Assembly (NCBI GenBank): GCA_015501605.1
Contig: JADNRZ010000005.1
Coordinates: 2,294,001-2,358,000 of the forward strand
From: Panaeolus papilionaceus
Taxonomy: Eukaryota > Basidiomycota > Agaricomycetes > Agaricales
Direction of reading: 5' to 3'
DNA: 64,000 bases
In this document: positions 1 to 11,132 of the stretch, piece by piece
Layout: every line of letters begins with the position of its first letter
Position numbering within the stretch: the stretch's first letter is position 1
The notes under the pieces: generated by a model
Seen by the model: the letters and a program-made list of their open reading frames with translations, nothing else
Databases searched by the model: none
Told to the model about the DNA's origin: nothing
Position numbers and translations under genes: made by a program

Positions 1-1929
1 GAAGACATTGGTTGAGAAGGCTTTGACGGTGAGAGTAGACCCCATAGTCGTCTTGAATTCGACTAGGAGACTGATGGCTGACCCAAATGACGAGGGAGTG
101 AAGACAGCTGTCCACGACGTCGGAGCAGTTGCGGGCGTTGAGTCCAATGATTGCGTCCCAGAAATGCTTGAACTCAAACCAGAGGTCTAGAGGCAGACGT
201 GGCGGCGAGTGTAGCACGACGAGTAGAATGAACAGCCACGATTTCCACTCCGCCACCAGTTGCATTTCTGGGAAACACAAGAAATTATTCAAAATAAGAA
301 TTAAGACGGAAAGTGAAGATAATCTCACCGTCATAGGTACGTCTATCAGGTGGCTGCAAGAGTCGTCTCACAAGGGGAAGGTCAGGAATAATGCGAGGAC
401 TTTCCTCGACATTTTCTGGATCGGATGAGTCGCATAAAGCAAGGGACCTTATAGTGAGTTCAACGCGATGGAGATCAATCTCGTGACGGGGAGGACGACG
501 TTGGCGGTCCCAATTGAGGAGCAGAATTGATAGCAGCTGCTTGTAAACGACGGGTCTGTCAGCCTTGAACGGTCTGATCAAGGTGAAGGTTTGCGTTGGG
601 TCTAATTGCTTGATGGTCCTCTCTGCTATTTCGTGTTTTGGTAACAGCTGGAAGCATTGATAGGCTGCGCAGAAGGAGTCGGCACTGTTGAAGTTGCGGA
701 AAATCCACGTCAGGGCGGGGTTGAGCCAGTGATCATAAGACTTCTGGTTAGAACTCATGGCAGTCCAGTTGAAGGTAGACGTTGAGAGGTCCCATTCGTG
801 CTGCCGTATTCTGTGCCAAACGTGTGTTGTGACCTCTAGAAGGCGAAAAAATAGCCAGGACTGAGGCGATTGGTACGGGGGGAGAGGTACTGGTTGCGTT
901 GGATCATGGACGAATTTGATGTAAATGCCTGGGAGAATAGTCGTAAATGACACAAATGCAAGAATAACGCCAACAACGGCGCCGACGCTGGCCGCAACGT
1001 TGGAGTTGAGCGAAAAGAGGAAGTCAATAAGACCGGCAAAAAATACGACCAGTGAAACTTGGAGGGCAAGTGGTAGGTATGAAATTATTTCAGGGACTTT
1101 CCATTTGATCAGACCCTCGTGTCGACTTTGGCGGACGCATAGCTGATCTTGATGAGACAGAATTTCTCGCTTCCTATATGACCGAATCCACTGAAGAGCA
1201 ATGATCCCAACCAAGGCCGTTCCGAGGCTGAGAACGAGACTGACGAAGATGAAGGTGTTGATTCTGAAAGACTGGAAGGCATCGTTGGGGGATTGAAAAG
1301 GTGCGGCGATTTCAGCAGCAAAGGTTGCATTGGCCGTCGGTAGTTGGCTGGCTAAATGGGCGAGAAGCAAAACCGACGCGACATTGGGGTCTGGTTGTAA
1401 AAGTTGCTGCGTCTCCACGGCAAAAGCAGTTACAACTGCTGAAAATAAACCGGCCTTTTTGCGTTTTAAAACTGAATTCAGCCAACTACAAAGATTACGG
1501 ATCAATCACTTACAAAAATTAGGATGTTCCCAATTTCTTCCACCCACGCATCGCACATATTGTCATCGTGTCCTTTTACAAGTCGACCAGCACGCTCCCA
1601 TGGATCGCCATCTGTCGATGGTAGCGGAAAGTTGAATGGCTCTTCAGGATTACGAAAGGGATCAAAACCCAACCAGTCAGGATAATCTGTGCCGTCAAAT
1701 TTGCAGTTCTGTTGGGATGCCGGTCCTCTCCTTTCGAAGACCTTTGTCTGCTGATTCTCTTCGCAGTTAATGCTTTCACTTTTCAGATTTGGTGACCCAT
1801 GCATTTCCATGGCAGGCTCAAGAATGTCTATGCCAATGATCTCTGCTTCATCCTGCTTATACATATATTGTCAAATAGTTGAAGCACTAGAATGAGATCA
1901 TTGCTCACCTTATATTCGACCTCAGTCAT
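1..1929 (-). CDS. DUF6535 domain membrane protein, 3' end cut by the window edge
   Basis: Exons read from 1909-1929, 1514-1855, 329-1454 and 1-267 (open at the left edge), with introns of 53, 59 and 61 bases, all GT..AG. Splicing joins the residues NILIF to AGLFSAVVTAF, restoring the signature seen in mushroom DUF6535 proteins (a segment near AGLFSAVVTTF followed by LQPDP). Several hydrophobic stretches follow (TFIFVSLVLSLGTALVGI, then LQVSLVVFFAGLIDFLF and VGAVVGVILAFVSFTTIL), so it should be an integral membrane protein with a long cytosolic tail. The start MTEVEYK was chosen because the first exon splices in frame into QDEAEIIG. DUF6535 has no known function that I am aware of. The last exon stays open to base 1, so the C-terminus lies outside the window. 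Confidence 0.85.
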
Positions 1930-2042
1930 TTCAACCCTCCAGATACAGGTTCTTTCCTTGATGCGACAGGTTGGAAATGGTGTCTAATTGCGCTGAACTG
2001 CGTAACCAAGCGCAAAGGCAAAAAGCGGTGCTCTGCATTGTA

Positions 2043-2066
2043 CAGTAATACACCGGTCCTTTATAC
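2043..2066 (+). repeat. Left terminal inverted repeat of the MITE
   Basis: The 24 bases are the exact reverse complement of 2706-2729 and are preceded by TA. Confidence 0.88.
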
Positions 2067-2705
2067 AGATTTCAGGTAAATTCACATTGTATGTTCTGCA
2101 CATAATTTCTACTTGATAAAACTATATATTATGAAACTAGAACATCGAATGCATCGATATATACAAAAAATATGATTATAGAGTCCGTAATGCTCTTATA
2201 ATGGTGAGGTCAATCCGAGGACTTGAAATTTGATGGTTACCGGTCCTTTAGACAGTGTGACACAACAGCGTGACACGCCATATTTTGGCAGGGAAAGTGA
2301 CAAATTCTGCCCGTGTGACAGGAGGCAAGCGTCAGGGTCAGATATCACCATCTGTATAAACCAACATTGTTTTCTAATCTCTGGACGCAATATTTCCCCA
2401 GGATAAACGAAACTCGGCATATGCACTCAAATATATATATACTTCCTTCACTCTGAAAATTATTCTATATAGTGGCCTCCTGCGAGCAGTAGGAAGGATA
2501 TACTTGTTAAAATCTCTGAAATCAGACTTGGCTGATCCCATCATTTCGGCACCCTACTCAAGCTACATGAAAGGCCTCCAAAAAGTGAGTATCTGAGTGG
2601 GTTATATACACTTCGAATAATATATAAACACCCCCAAGTGCACGAAACCGAGTCTAAATAGTTTGCAAAATGATTTTTTGTGCTGGTGTATAAAGGAGTG
2701 GCGGT

Positions 2706-2729
2706 GTATAAAGGACCGGTGTATTACTG
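2706..2729 (-). repeat. Right terminal inverted repeat of the MITE
   Basis: The 24 bases are the exact reverse complement of 2043-2066 and are followed by TA. A partial tandem copy (GTGTATAAAGGA) lies about 20 bases to the left. Confidence 0.88.
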
Positions 2730-2731
2730 TA

Positions 2732-3144
2732 TATTCTCACTGAAGGCCTTCCCTGGTAATTTGTGTTGAAAGGTGAAAGAGACCGAGCAAGCTGTGCAGC
2801 TTTATTCCGATTCCCGAAACAAACACACCCGTGATGAGTGACACATGCGTTATTATGTCACAAGCTTTAGGAGAATAGGGGTTTGCCCCGAACTCGAAGC
2901 TCACTACAACCTTGCAACAGTCATAATCAATAAACTTAAAAATTTGCGTTATGCACCCTTACTACATGTTTTATGATAATGGCAATTTATCTTCTATGAC
3001 CTACAGAATTGCAGTCCATAGTATCGATATGACGGAGCATCAGGGGCAAGCCACTGTGACTGTGTCGCTGTCAATCATTCTCACATGCACATGTTGACCC
3101 ACATCTCCCTCTTGAGTTGCACCGTATCTTTCACTTCAAATGCC
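2732..3144. other. Intergenic, upstream of F-box gene A
   Basis: No convincing reading frame. An out-of-frame ATG CCA TGA lies five bases before the chosen start of gene A, a possible two-codon upstream ORF. Confidence 0.5.
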
Positions 3145-4963
3145 ATGAAGCTACTCGATCTTCCACTCGATGTTTATGTCTATCTCTGCTGTTTCATCGA
3201 TCCGTTGGACATTATATCACTAAGCCAGGTAAGCCTTCGTAGTAGATCTGAAAATTAAGTTTGTCGGCTCTAACTGTGGTATCTTCACTGTTTCATCAGA
3301 CATGTTCAAAACTTAGGGTCTCGTCCCATGAGCGACATATATGGACCTCGGCACTGAAGACAATGTGCCATCGAAATCTGATTCCCGCGACAACATTCAA
3401 AACAGCAGAATTGAGCGTTGAGGAGCTTAAGCACTCATCGACAGCACCTTCTCGACTTCTATCCAAGATTCTCAAAGGATCTACCATCACTCTGGATGCG
3501 ACGGTTCTTCCCAGCCTCTGCCCACAGTCGGTTTTCAAAATTTATACAGGACACCCGCTTCGGGAGTTCTCTCGAGCTTGCCTTATCCCAGGTGGTAGAT
3601 TTCTGTTGGCGTATGACGGTGCTTCATTGATTCTACACGATCTTGGCACTTCCAAGCCTGTTACTCTCAAAGGAGACCGTTTGTTGATTGACGGTGGCGA
3701 AGACTTTTTATTTACACCGTGTTCAGATCCGATAAATGGAGAGATACGTGTCTTGATGTCGAAGTCCCGGGAACATGGCAGTACTTGGTCAAGGTTAGCC
3801 TGTCCTCCTCTCTGACACGTTATTGCTAGGATCAACTTAAGATTTATGCTCATCGTGCTTCGACATAGTGACTCTGCGGAAGAGATTGTTGTTATTCGCT
3901 TCATTTTTGATGATGAAGAGAATCGGTTCGCCGCCGTCGTTTTCCAAAGGATTTCATCTGTAGCATTGAAGTCGACTATCGGTAGAGGGCCTTTCACGCT
4001 CGTTAAAGATCTAGTTATATTTCGCGGTTTATACAATGACAACACTACACTGGGAGTTTGGAACTACATGGAAAACACCTTCGCCATATGGAACATTTGC
4101 CCTGGGATGTACCGGGAGGTGCGTGTTCTATACTTCAGTCCTTCGTCATGCTGAACTTGAACGCACCTCAATAGATATTCCTCGACGGTTCGCATATCGC
4201 TTTGATAACGCCTAGCTCTCTAATCTACTGGAAGATACCACCATTAAAACCAGTGACAACGACCCAGTCGGAGCTTGTTGAAGAAATTCTCCCCGCACGC
4301 AGAATCACACTTGAGTGGCCAGAAGGTTACGACCAGAACTTTCTAGGTAGTACAAGCCGCTGTACGCGACTGTACGATTGGTACGATACTTTCAAGACCT
4401 TGGATTCATTCAACCTTCTGGTGAACATCGAGCAACGGTGGCAACTCGTCAGATTCTCAATACCCCAAACAGATTTTTCAACCTCGGATACAACCACAGA
4501 TGTCGAAGCAGAGACACCTTCCCTAAAGGTTACGGTTCGTTCGACTGCTCACCTTCCCTCTGAGGACTCTCGTGGTGGTCATGGTCAAGGCCCATTATTA
4601 ACTCTTGGGTCCTCATTTCTATGCAACGGGTGGCATGTTCAACCTGTGCTGCAGGGTGACAAGCTGTACGTCTATGCCAGCCCAGGTTCGGATGCTGTGA
4701 CACAATCAATAGCCGAGGAGAAAGCGGATCACATCGTCGAGCTTACTCTCCCCAGGGACGGTCTCAAAGTAACAACAACTGATAATATGCTTTCCAGGAG
4801 GTACTTCAACTTCGATCCTATCTCAGGAAGGCTTGCATATATCCCAGAGGGCTCTCCAAGCCGCATTCTCATAGTAGATTATCTTAAATATCCCACCACA
4901 CCCCCACAGTCGTCGTTGGATAATTCAATCATCAGCTCGAAACGGGTGGTCACATCAATTTAA
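3145..4963 (+). CDS. F-box protein with C-terminal propeller-like domain, family 1 copy A
   Basis: Exons 3145-3228, 3300-3793, 3869-4118 and 4175-4963 give 538 residues. Exon 1 has exactly 28 codons and encodes the core of an F-box (LPLDVYVYLCCFIDPLDI), completed after the intron by TCSKLR and W..ALK. The rest carries elements shared by all seven members in the window: ELKHSSTAPSRLL, CLIPGGRFLLAY, GVWNYMENTFAIW, YWKIPPL, YDWYDTF, and FDPISGRLAYI followed by IVDYLKYP. These short beta-rich segments ending in an aromatic or aspartate look like blades of a degenerate WD40-type propeller, but that is inference. F-box proteins usually bind Skp1 in SCF ubiquitin ligases and present substrates. Intron phases are 0, 2, 0 as in the other copies. 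Confidence 0.85.
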
Positions 4964-5622
4964 CCCCACTTTTCATTTTTGAATTACCTTTCATGTCGTT
5001 TACAGAGCTTTATAATAAACGTTTGAACCCTTGCACTTTCAGATTCAAAGAGAGACACGTCATAGGGACTCTTAGGTTACGACTGCATGTATAGAAGAAC
5101 GACCTCGTGTCTACCATGATGTGCACGCGTCTGCCTCATGGTAAATTGTTCCTGGATCTAGACAATAACCCATTGGCCAAGCTTACACAAATTCTAATCT
5201 TCAGTCAGGACTGAGCTCATGAGCAGTAATATAGTTGCGCAAGTACTGCGTTACAGGGATTTATAGTTACAATAGATGTCCTCTTGTCGTCTCATTGAGC
5301 GATGGGACAAGGAAGTTGGCACCATTCAACCTTTCAGCCGTTAATATAGGTTCTATCACAAACCGGTGATTGTCTGCTCCCGAGAATGCAGTTATAATAA
5401 AGGCAACCTGGCCTTTTATGAACCTTGGCCACAGGGCTTCTCATGGCAATGATGCGATTCACGCAACCTTCCGTTCTAAGCGTTTGTAAAGATATATAAA
5501 GAGGCGATTCCTAGACGCTTCCAACTCGGTTGGTTTGTGTAGCTCACTCGCCTCCCTTGTCGTCTTCTCTGCCCGCCCTTCTTTACCTATCAGCAGTCTC
5601 CTGTCTGCTCCTCTCTTCGATA
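4964..5622. other. Intergenic between F-box A and the small secreted protein gene
   Basis: No gene seen. The right part holds the likely promoter of the next gene. Confidence 0.5.
5493..5500 (+). promoter_or_regulatory. TATA box of the small secreted protein gene
   Basis: TATATAAA about 125 bases before the start codon, followed by a CT-rich leader (roughly 5545-5620) typical of strongly expressed fungal genes. Confidence 0.5.
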
Positions 5623-6086
5623 ATGCATTTCATTGGAGTCCTCGCCTTTGGTTTTGGTTTGGTCATTTCCGGTATTCAAAATGTCCAGGGTGCCACCTTA
5701 TGGCATAACCAGGATCAGGACCTCACCATCCCGTGTGTTTTCTATTATATCTCTTCACATTGACGTCGCGATACTAACCCCCCTCTAGGACGACGCATAG
5801 TGACTCCAATTCAATTGAGAATGCTCAATTGATACTATCAAACCTCCCATCTCCGTCATCTCCGGGCAAGTCTCAAGCGAACCCATTGGAAGGCTTACTT
5901 AAAGGGGGAGGTTGCTATAGGGAGAAATGCTGGACTTGGTGCGACTTTGCGCACGAGATGTGGTGTTACACTACTCAAGGAACGACGTGGGATGGAAAGC
6001 ACGTTGAGTGTGAGAGGGATTATGAGTGTGAAGAGGACTGGTCTTGCGCGGAGAGGTGCAGACATAAGGATGATCGAGATGATTGA
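5623..6086 (+). CDS. Cysteine-rich small secreted protein
   Basis: Exons 5623-5732 and 5789-6086 give 135 residues. The intron has a GT donor and ends CCTCTAG. The N-terminus MHFIGVLAFGFGLVISG is a clear hydrophobic signal sequence ending near residue 24 (VQGA). A low-complexity Ser/Pro stretch (LPSPSSPGKSQ) leads to a compact C-terminal module with eight cysteines (CYREKCWTWC, WCY, VEC, YEC, SC, RC) and a very acidic and basic tail. The even number of cysteines suggests four disulfides in a secreted fold. It matches no family I recognise. Candidate roles such as effector-like or fruiting-related protein are guesses. It stands alone, with no paralogue in the window. Confidence 0.75.
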
Positions 6087-6466
6087 GGTGGGAAACATCG
6101 ATATCGTGGATTGTCTTTCGGACTAAGTTTGGACGGTTTTCATTTTCGTCAATAGGATCATGTATTCAATAGTATTGCATCAACTGTACTCTTTTCGTTT
6201 TTATTTATTCGACGTCAGCCCTATCTCTTCAGAATATGAAAGGTTTGATGTGGACAGCACGAACCCGGCATTCGCACTCCTGGAGTTTTCTCAACCAAGA
6301 TATTTGTAGGTTTTGTGAAATGAGATACGGCCAGTTCAATGTAGGGCAAGGAACTATTGAACCTTTCAGTGGCTCATCTAGGTATACATATATGATCTAA
6401 ATTATCAAGTAAGAGCGCTAGGCTTCAAGTATCTAGAATAGGAAAAATGGTGAAGAAGGGTTAAAG
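6087..6466. other. Intergenic between convergent genes
   Basis: Space between the secreted protein gene (+) and the DUF6699 gene (-). It is AT-rich and should hold both 3' ends. No reading frame of note. Confidence 0.5.
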
Positions 6467-7216
6467 TCAAGCACAACACTCAGTGCTTGACAGCTTCACG
6501 GTCCAAATCTCGTCCCCGGCTACTGCGCTGGGTACAAGGCCTACCCAAAGGAATTGCTGGCTCGTGAGCTTGTCTGCGATTATCACATCCAAGCCTTTGG
6601 TGATGAGGCCAGCCCGAACGTCTCGATTGTCTAGCATCAAATGTTCCGTGATGGCGCAATGATCGGCCATATTAACGCTTATCCCGTTGGAGAACAACAG
6701 AGATGCCGCGGATTTTGATGTGCTGCATGCACGATTTCCGTGATGAAGTAGAATGCGCTTAGAATCCTCCTTCGCTTGGGTCCAGGCCAAGTGACAGTGG
6801 TGCAGAACGTCCCAGATGGTAATGAACCCATTGGAAGGTCCGTTCGGATCAAGACCTGATGCTGCTACGATGGCAATGGGTTGGTCGATTCCTTCAATGC
6901 ACATCGTGAAGGATTGAGCCTCAGCTGGGATGAGTGCAGGTTGACTATACCAGCTTTTAAGCTGGCTCGAAACCAATTGGGTCGACAAAGTGGCAGTTTC
7001 CGGTGGTCGATTCAAATCGTAGATGATAGATGGTAGGATATTGTAGCGGAGAGTGGGATGGATATCGACCGCATCTTCGAGCTCCAACGGTAATGGAATA
7101 ACATGACAACGGTTGTGTATCTTTGGAAGCTTTATAGCTATTGGGAGAAAGTTGGAGAACTGAGGTCTAGTCAGCCCGTGAGGCGTAGACTGTCCGGTAA
7201 AGACCCGACGTGTCAT
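6467..7216 (-). CDS. DUF6699 family protein
   Basis: A single open frame of 249 residues from the first true ATG at 7216 (MTRRVFTGQ). The frame extends about 20 codons further upstream but only from a TTG. The central part (VDIHPTLRYNILPSIIYDL, then a region ending FITIWDVLHHCHLAW) fits the pattern of DUF6699, a small domain common in Agaricomycetes: His-Pro-Leu-like start, Asp-Leu after a short gap, and a DVL helix near the end. No function is established for the family. The N-terminal 40 residues are basic. An upstream non-coding or coding exon cannot be excluded. Confidence 0.6.
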   Translation of the reverse strand: MTRRVFTGQSTPHGLTRPQFSNFLPIAIKLPKIHNRCHVIPLPLELEDAVDIHPTLRYNILPSIIYDLNRPPETATLSTQLVSSQLKSWYSQPALIPAEAQSFTMCIEGIDQPIAIVAASGLDPNGPSNGFITIWDVLHHCHLAWTQAKEDSKRILLHHGNRACSTSKSAASLLFSNGISVNMADHCAITEHLMLDNRDVRAGLITKGLDVIIADKLTSQQFLWVGLVPSAVAGDEIWTVKLSSTECCA

Positions 7217-9248
7217 CTCTGTCTTCGTTTGAGAGCTTTTTGCGTTTTTGCGAAATATAAGTCGTACAGTGAGCAAATGTATGAGAGATATTATACGAAA
7301 TCGAACCTAAGATGATTTGGCGACCTAAATTCTGGGGTTTGTTCACGAATTATTTTACACTATATAAGCTCTAGACGGCTCGGGCAACAACAGGCATCGT
7401 TGAATCTAATTTTTATAAACGAACAGATGAAAGGATACGAGTCGCACATTGATGCACATTCAGCAATCATTTCACTCCGGCAATATCTCTGGCAACGTCG
7501 CTGTGATCTTTGTAGGTTGGCTGCATCAGATATCTGACGTTGAGCTCAAGCGCCCGTGGAATTTCGGTTCTATGGGCGTCAAACAAAGTAGAAGATGTAT
7601 ATGCTACTTTTATGACGCCTCAAGCTGCACATGGCTCGTATCAGGCTTGAGATTATCGAGACAATTCGCAATTTTTTCAACCCAGTGAAGAAAATATTTG
7701 GGCTTCTGGGGTATTTCCTGTCATCAATATGCAGCATCTCAAGGTCCAAATCCATTGGTTGGATCAGTTATCATGCAATGGCGGGTATATTCTGCTGAGG
7801 TTAATCCTAGAAGGGGTATTATTGCCGGCGTGCATGATATCTACAATCTCAAACAACCTTCATTGCTTCATCAGAGCCTCCCTGTTTTACGATCAGTTAG
7901 CAATTGGAGATGAAACTCTAAATACGAGGATCAGGTGTGCTATTTAGGGGTGCGTGCACTAATTGTAATAGAAATAGAGTAAACGTATGGCTGATCGACA
8001 CCGCAATATTATGATTTACCCCAGATGTACAGGAAGGGTATTATTTTGCAATGTGGTGTAAATGTCCATACCATTCATTTAAACTTGCGCAGTTGTATGC
8101 AAACGCCACAAGGCTGGAGCCCCAAGCAATACCCGTACCTTTCAAAGCTTTGAAGACCCCTTTGAATCATGAGGGACATCTCGAAACTAAGTGAGATGGG
8201 AACATAACAAACGCCATCAGAACCAGCGCCTCTGCTCAACTGAGCGAATCAAAGGAAGTACGACGATACCAGTGTCAAGAAGCGTTAGATGAACTTTTGA
8301 CGTGGCGTTGTTGAGGTAAATCATAGATGGTAATCTCTGCCGGGACTTCTCAACGCTGGTCCTCGTGGTACTATTAATAGGCTGAATGGCGGATACATAT
8401 ATGTATGTGTGATTGCTGGCTGAATTCACACCAAACTTGCAGAGGAACATAAACGAGGTTAGCGAAGTGTCATATGAGTGCTACAAACGTACCCGTTTGT
8501 CCTTGCACGGAAATAACAAAGCGGTGAATATGAGTATAATCCAGGGTACCTGTCCGTATTACCAATGTTCTAGTGACCGCCGGTTGATGAACTTTGTGAG
8601 GTGTTCTGTTAACACCAGTCCCTAGACGTTGATTTCAAGCGCCAGAGCACACTGCCCCACATGAGCAACTGGCTCCACTTTCATGTTGATATCTAGAGTA
8701 CATACGAAAAGGCTCTAATTACTAGATGCCGACCTTGACTCAACTTCCTAAAGATCATGATAATATTTCAACTGCATTTGCTTGAGCTTCTCCCCAAAGT
8801 AAGGGATTTGGCTACGCTTTTTTTTTTCCACAGGAGAATGGCAAACTGAGGCTGCACAGCAATGGGTGTCAATGACCGCCCATGCCGACAGTTCTAAAGA
8901 TTGAATCAAGGCAAAGGTTTCGGGACCAGGAAAATTGCTCTTCGAAATTAGCACGTATTTAACCCGATCTAGGGTATCAAGTCAATTCAGGTATACTCAC
9001 GTTGTTAGCTGTTTATCTCTCGAAAGAAACCGCAATCACTCGATGAGCATGGGGGGGGATGGTGTTCAAATGTTCATTCCTGATAGCAATCTGTGACGTC
9101 AAAAACTAGTGTGTCAGCAGATGTTAGCGCATTCACACGGGTGCGGTTTTAACTGGTGAGGCAGTGTTCTCTGTTCATTGTTCAGCGAGTACCTAGCAAC
9201 TGACAACCTTCCTTTCTGCAATCACGATATCTTCCAGTGGCTGCAACG
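7217..9248. other. Two-kilobase gap without a supported gene
   Basis: Only short frames (60-79 codons) with no recognisable motif or paralogue. There is an 11-base T run near 8819-8829 and a G run near 9050. The right-hand 200 bases precede F-box gene B. It could hold decayed sequence, but I see nothing to support a name. Confidence 0.4.
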
Positions 9249-10952
9249 ATGCCTTTCACTGAACTTCCGCTAGACATCTATTTCAACTTTTGTTACTTTT
9301 TAGATCCCCTGGATATCATTGCATTGGGTCAGGTAAGAACATTTTTTGATTGAACATGCAGATATCTTGACCCTTCGCACATTATAGACGTGTTCGTCGT
9401 TGAGGACGGTGTCCCAAGAGCGCACTGTCTGGGTCGAGGCGTTGAAGCGCTCATGTGACGAGAATCAAATTCTTTCTACGACCTTCAACCCCAGAAAAAT
9501 GAGTTTAAACGAGATCAAACACGCTTCGACGGCCCCTTCGCGTGTTCTCTCAAAGATTTGCAAAGGACCGCCTATAGACGCTGGAAACGGTCCACTCGCA
9601 CATCAGCTACATTCAACACATGCGATCAGTCTCGATACCATCGGTCAAGGGATATTCCGACGAGTCTGCCTAGTCCCTGGGGGAAGGCTTCTGCTGGCAT
9701 ACGTTGATGGCGAGATAATTTTATATGATCTCCAAGTCGGACAACCTGTATCCAGCAAAGGGGCACCTCTCAGAATCAAGCACTCAAATGATCTGTCATT
9801 TATGCCATGTCCCTCTCCAGATGGCAAGGAATTACGCGTTGTAATGTCGCAGTCCCTCCCAAATCCTCAGTCAGGGTATGTATCTGGTTCCCTGACATCA
9901 GCACGGTCTAATGGTAATACAGAACCGAGATTTCCGTGTTTTGCTTTATATTTGACCACAAGCAAAACGATGGAGGCGCGTCCGTTCAAGTCGTTTTGCA
10001 TAGCGCGATTCTTTCGGCCTGGGCGACAACCTTCGGCTATGGTCCATACACAACTTCTGGTGACCTGATCATCTTTTGCGACCACGACCAAGTTTCACAC
10101 CAAAAGATACTTGGAATCTGGAACTGTATCGAAAATACATTTGCGGGGTGGTTGATCCCGATCGAGCGTTATCGAGAGGTTTGTTCCCGTTTTTCTGGCT
10201 TAATTCACCTTGCATGCTGAAGCGCCTTCAAATTGAATACTTTGAAGGTATTTCTGGACAGAAATTATATCGTTCTCGTCACTGAGGAGTCCTTGCACTA
10301 TTGGGAAATACCACCACTAGTTCCTCAACCGAAGGGTAGAATTCAAGGACCTATCCAAAACCCGCCACCAACGTTTTCTGTGCCGTTAAGCTTTTCGGAT
10401 CCAGTGTCTTCGATGCCCAGACGAGGAAGACCAGAAGTTTATTGCGCGAGGCTATTTGATTGGTACAATACCTTTGGACGCCTGTCATCCTTCGATTTCC
10501 TTATGGAAACACCTAAATATGAAGCCTTCACAAAATTTACTCTACCCCTTTATGGCTCTGTATTCTCGGACCCCGCAGCTGCAACACAGCTCCCTCCCAG
10601 TCCTCCGCATTCGGTGACCATGTTCAAAAAGAAAATCAGTGACGAGGATCGGGTCGGAGGTATGTCCTCTGTCAGTGTCAGTCCTTATTCGCTATGCAAT
10701 GGTTGGACTATCAAAACGTTCATGGAAGACGGGAGGGTGTTTGTGACAGCTGAAGAAAAGGTTAAGCGGCGAGGAAAGGCAGAGCCAGTTGTTGAACTCG
10801 TACTCCCTGAGGGCTTTCAAAACGCTGTAGATCCTCATTACGCCCTTGCTAGGAGGGAGTTTTATTTCGATCCTGTTTCAGGACGACTTGCTTATCTTGC
10901 AGACGGCTCTACTCGTATCGTAGTTGTAGATTATTTGACATACCCACAATAA
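9249..10952 (+). CDS. F-box protein with C-terminal propeller-like domain, family 1 copy B
   Basis: Exons 9249-9332, 9388-9875, 9923-10178 and 10248-10952 give 510 residues. The 28-codon first exon (MPFTELPLDIYFNFC..) ends in CAG just before a GT donor, exactly as in copy A. Family landmarks are present: MSLNEIKHASTAPSRVL, CLVPGGRLLLAY, GIWNCIENTFAGW, YWEIPPL, FDWYNTF, LCNGWTIK, and FDPVSGRLAYL followed by VVVDYLTYP. Intron 2 is only 47 bases but restores the frame. Presumed SCF substrate receptor. Substrate unknown. Confidence 0.87.
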
Positions 10953-11132
10953 ATGTAATGTTATTAAACCGATTCAATAAATGCTTGTTTTGCACGCCAT
11001 TCACATGTTTCTGGGATAACGATCCTCCGTGGGAATCGCTCTCCGAGTCGGAGAACATTGTGAACGGATATGGTATAGATGTCGCAACATCTCGCCATTC
11101 TCCTCGCATCTGCTCTAGATCTTTCCGCCAAA

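Larger units (their letters stand above)
2043..2729. mobile_element. Non-autonomous Tc1/mariner-like element (MITE), 687 bases
   Basis: Perfect 24-base terminal inverted repeats lie at 2043-2066 and 2706-2729, beginning CAGTAATACACCGGTC. Each end is flanked by TA (2041-2042 and 2730-2731), the target duplication expected of the Tc1/mariner/pogo superfamily. No transposase-like reading frame is present inside, so it must be mobilised in trans if it moves at all. A 12-base piece of the terminal repeat recurs inside near 2238-2249, and a near copy of the right end (GTGTATAAAGGA) sits about 20 bases inside the right end, near 2685. This suggests nested or subterminal repeats. The perfect match of the two ends suggests a fairly recent insertion. 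Confidence 0.8.
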
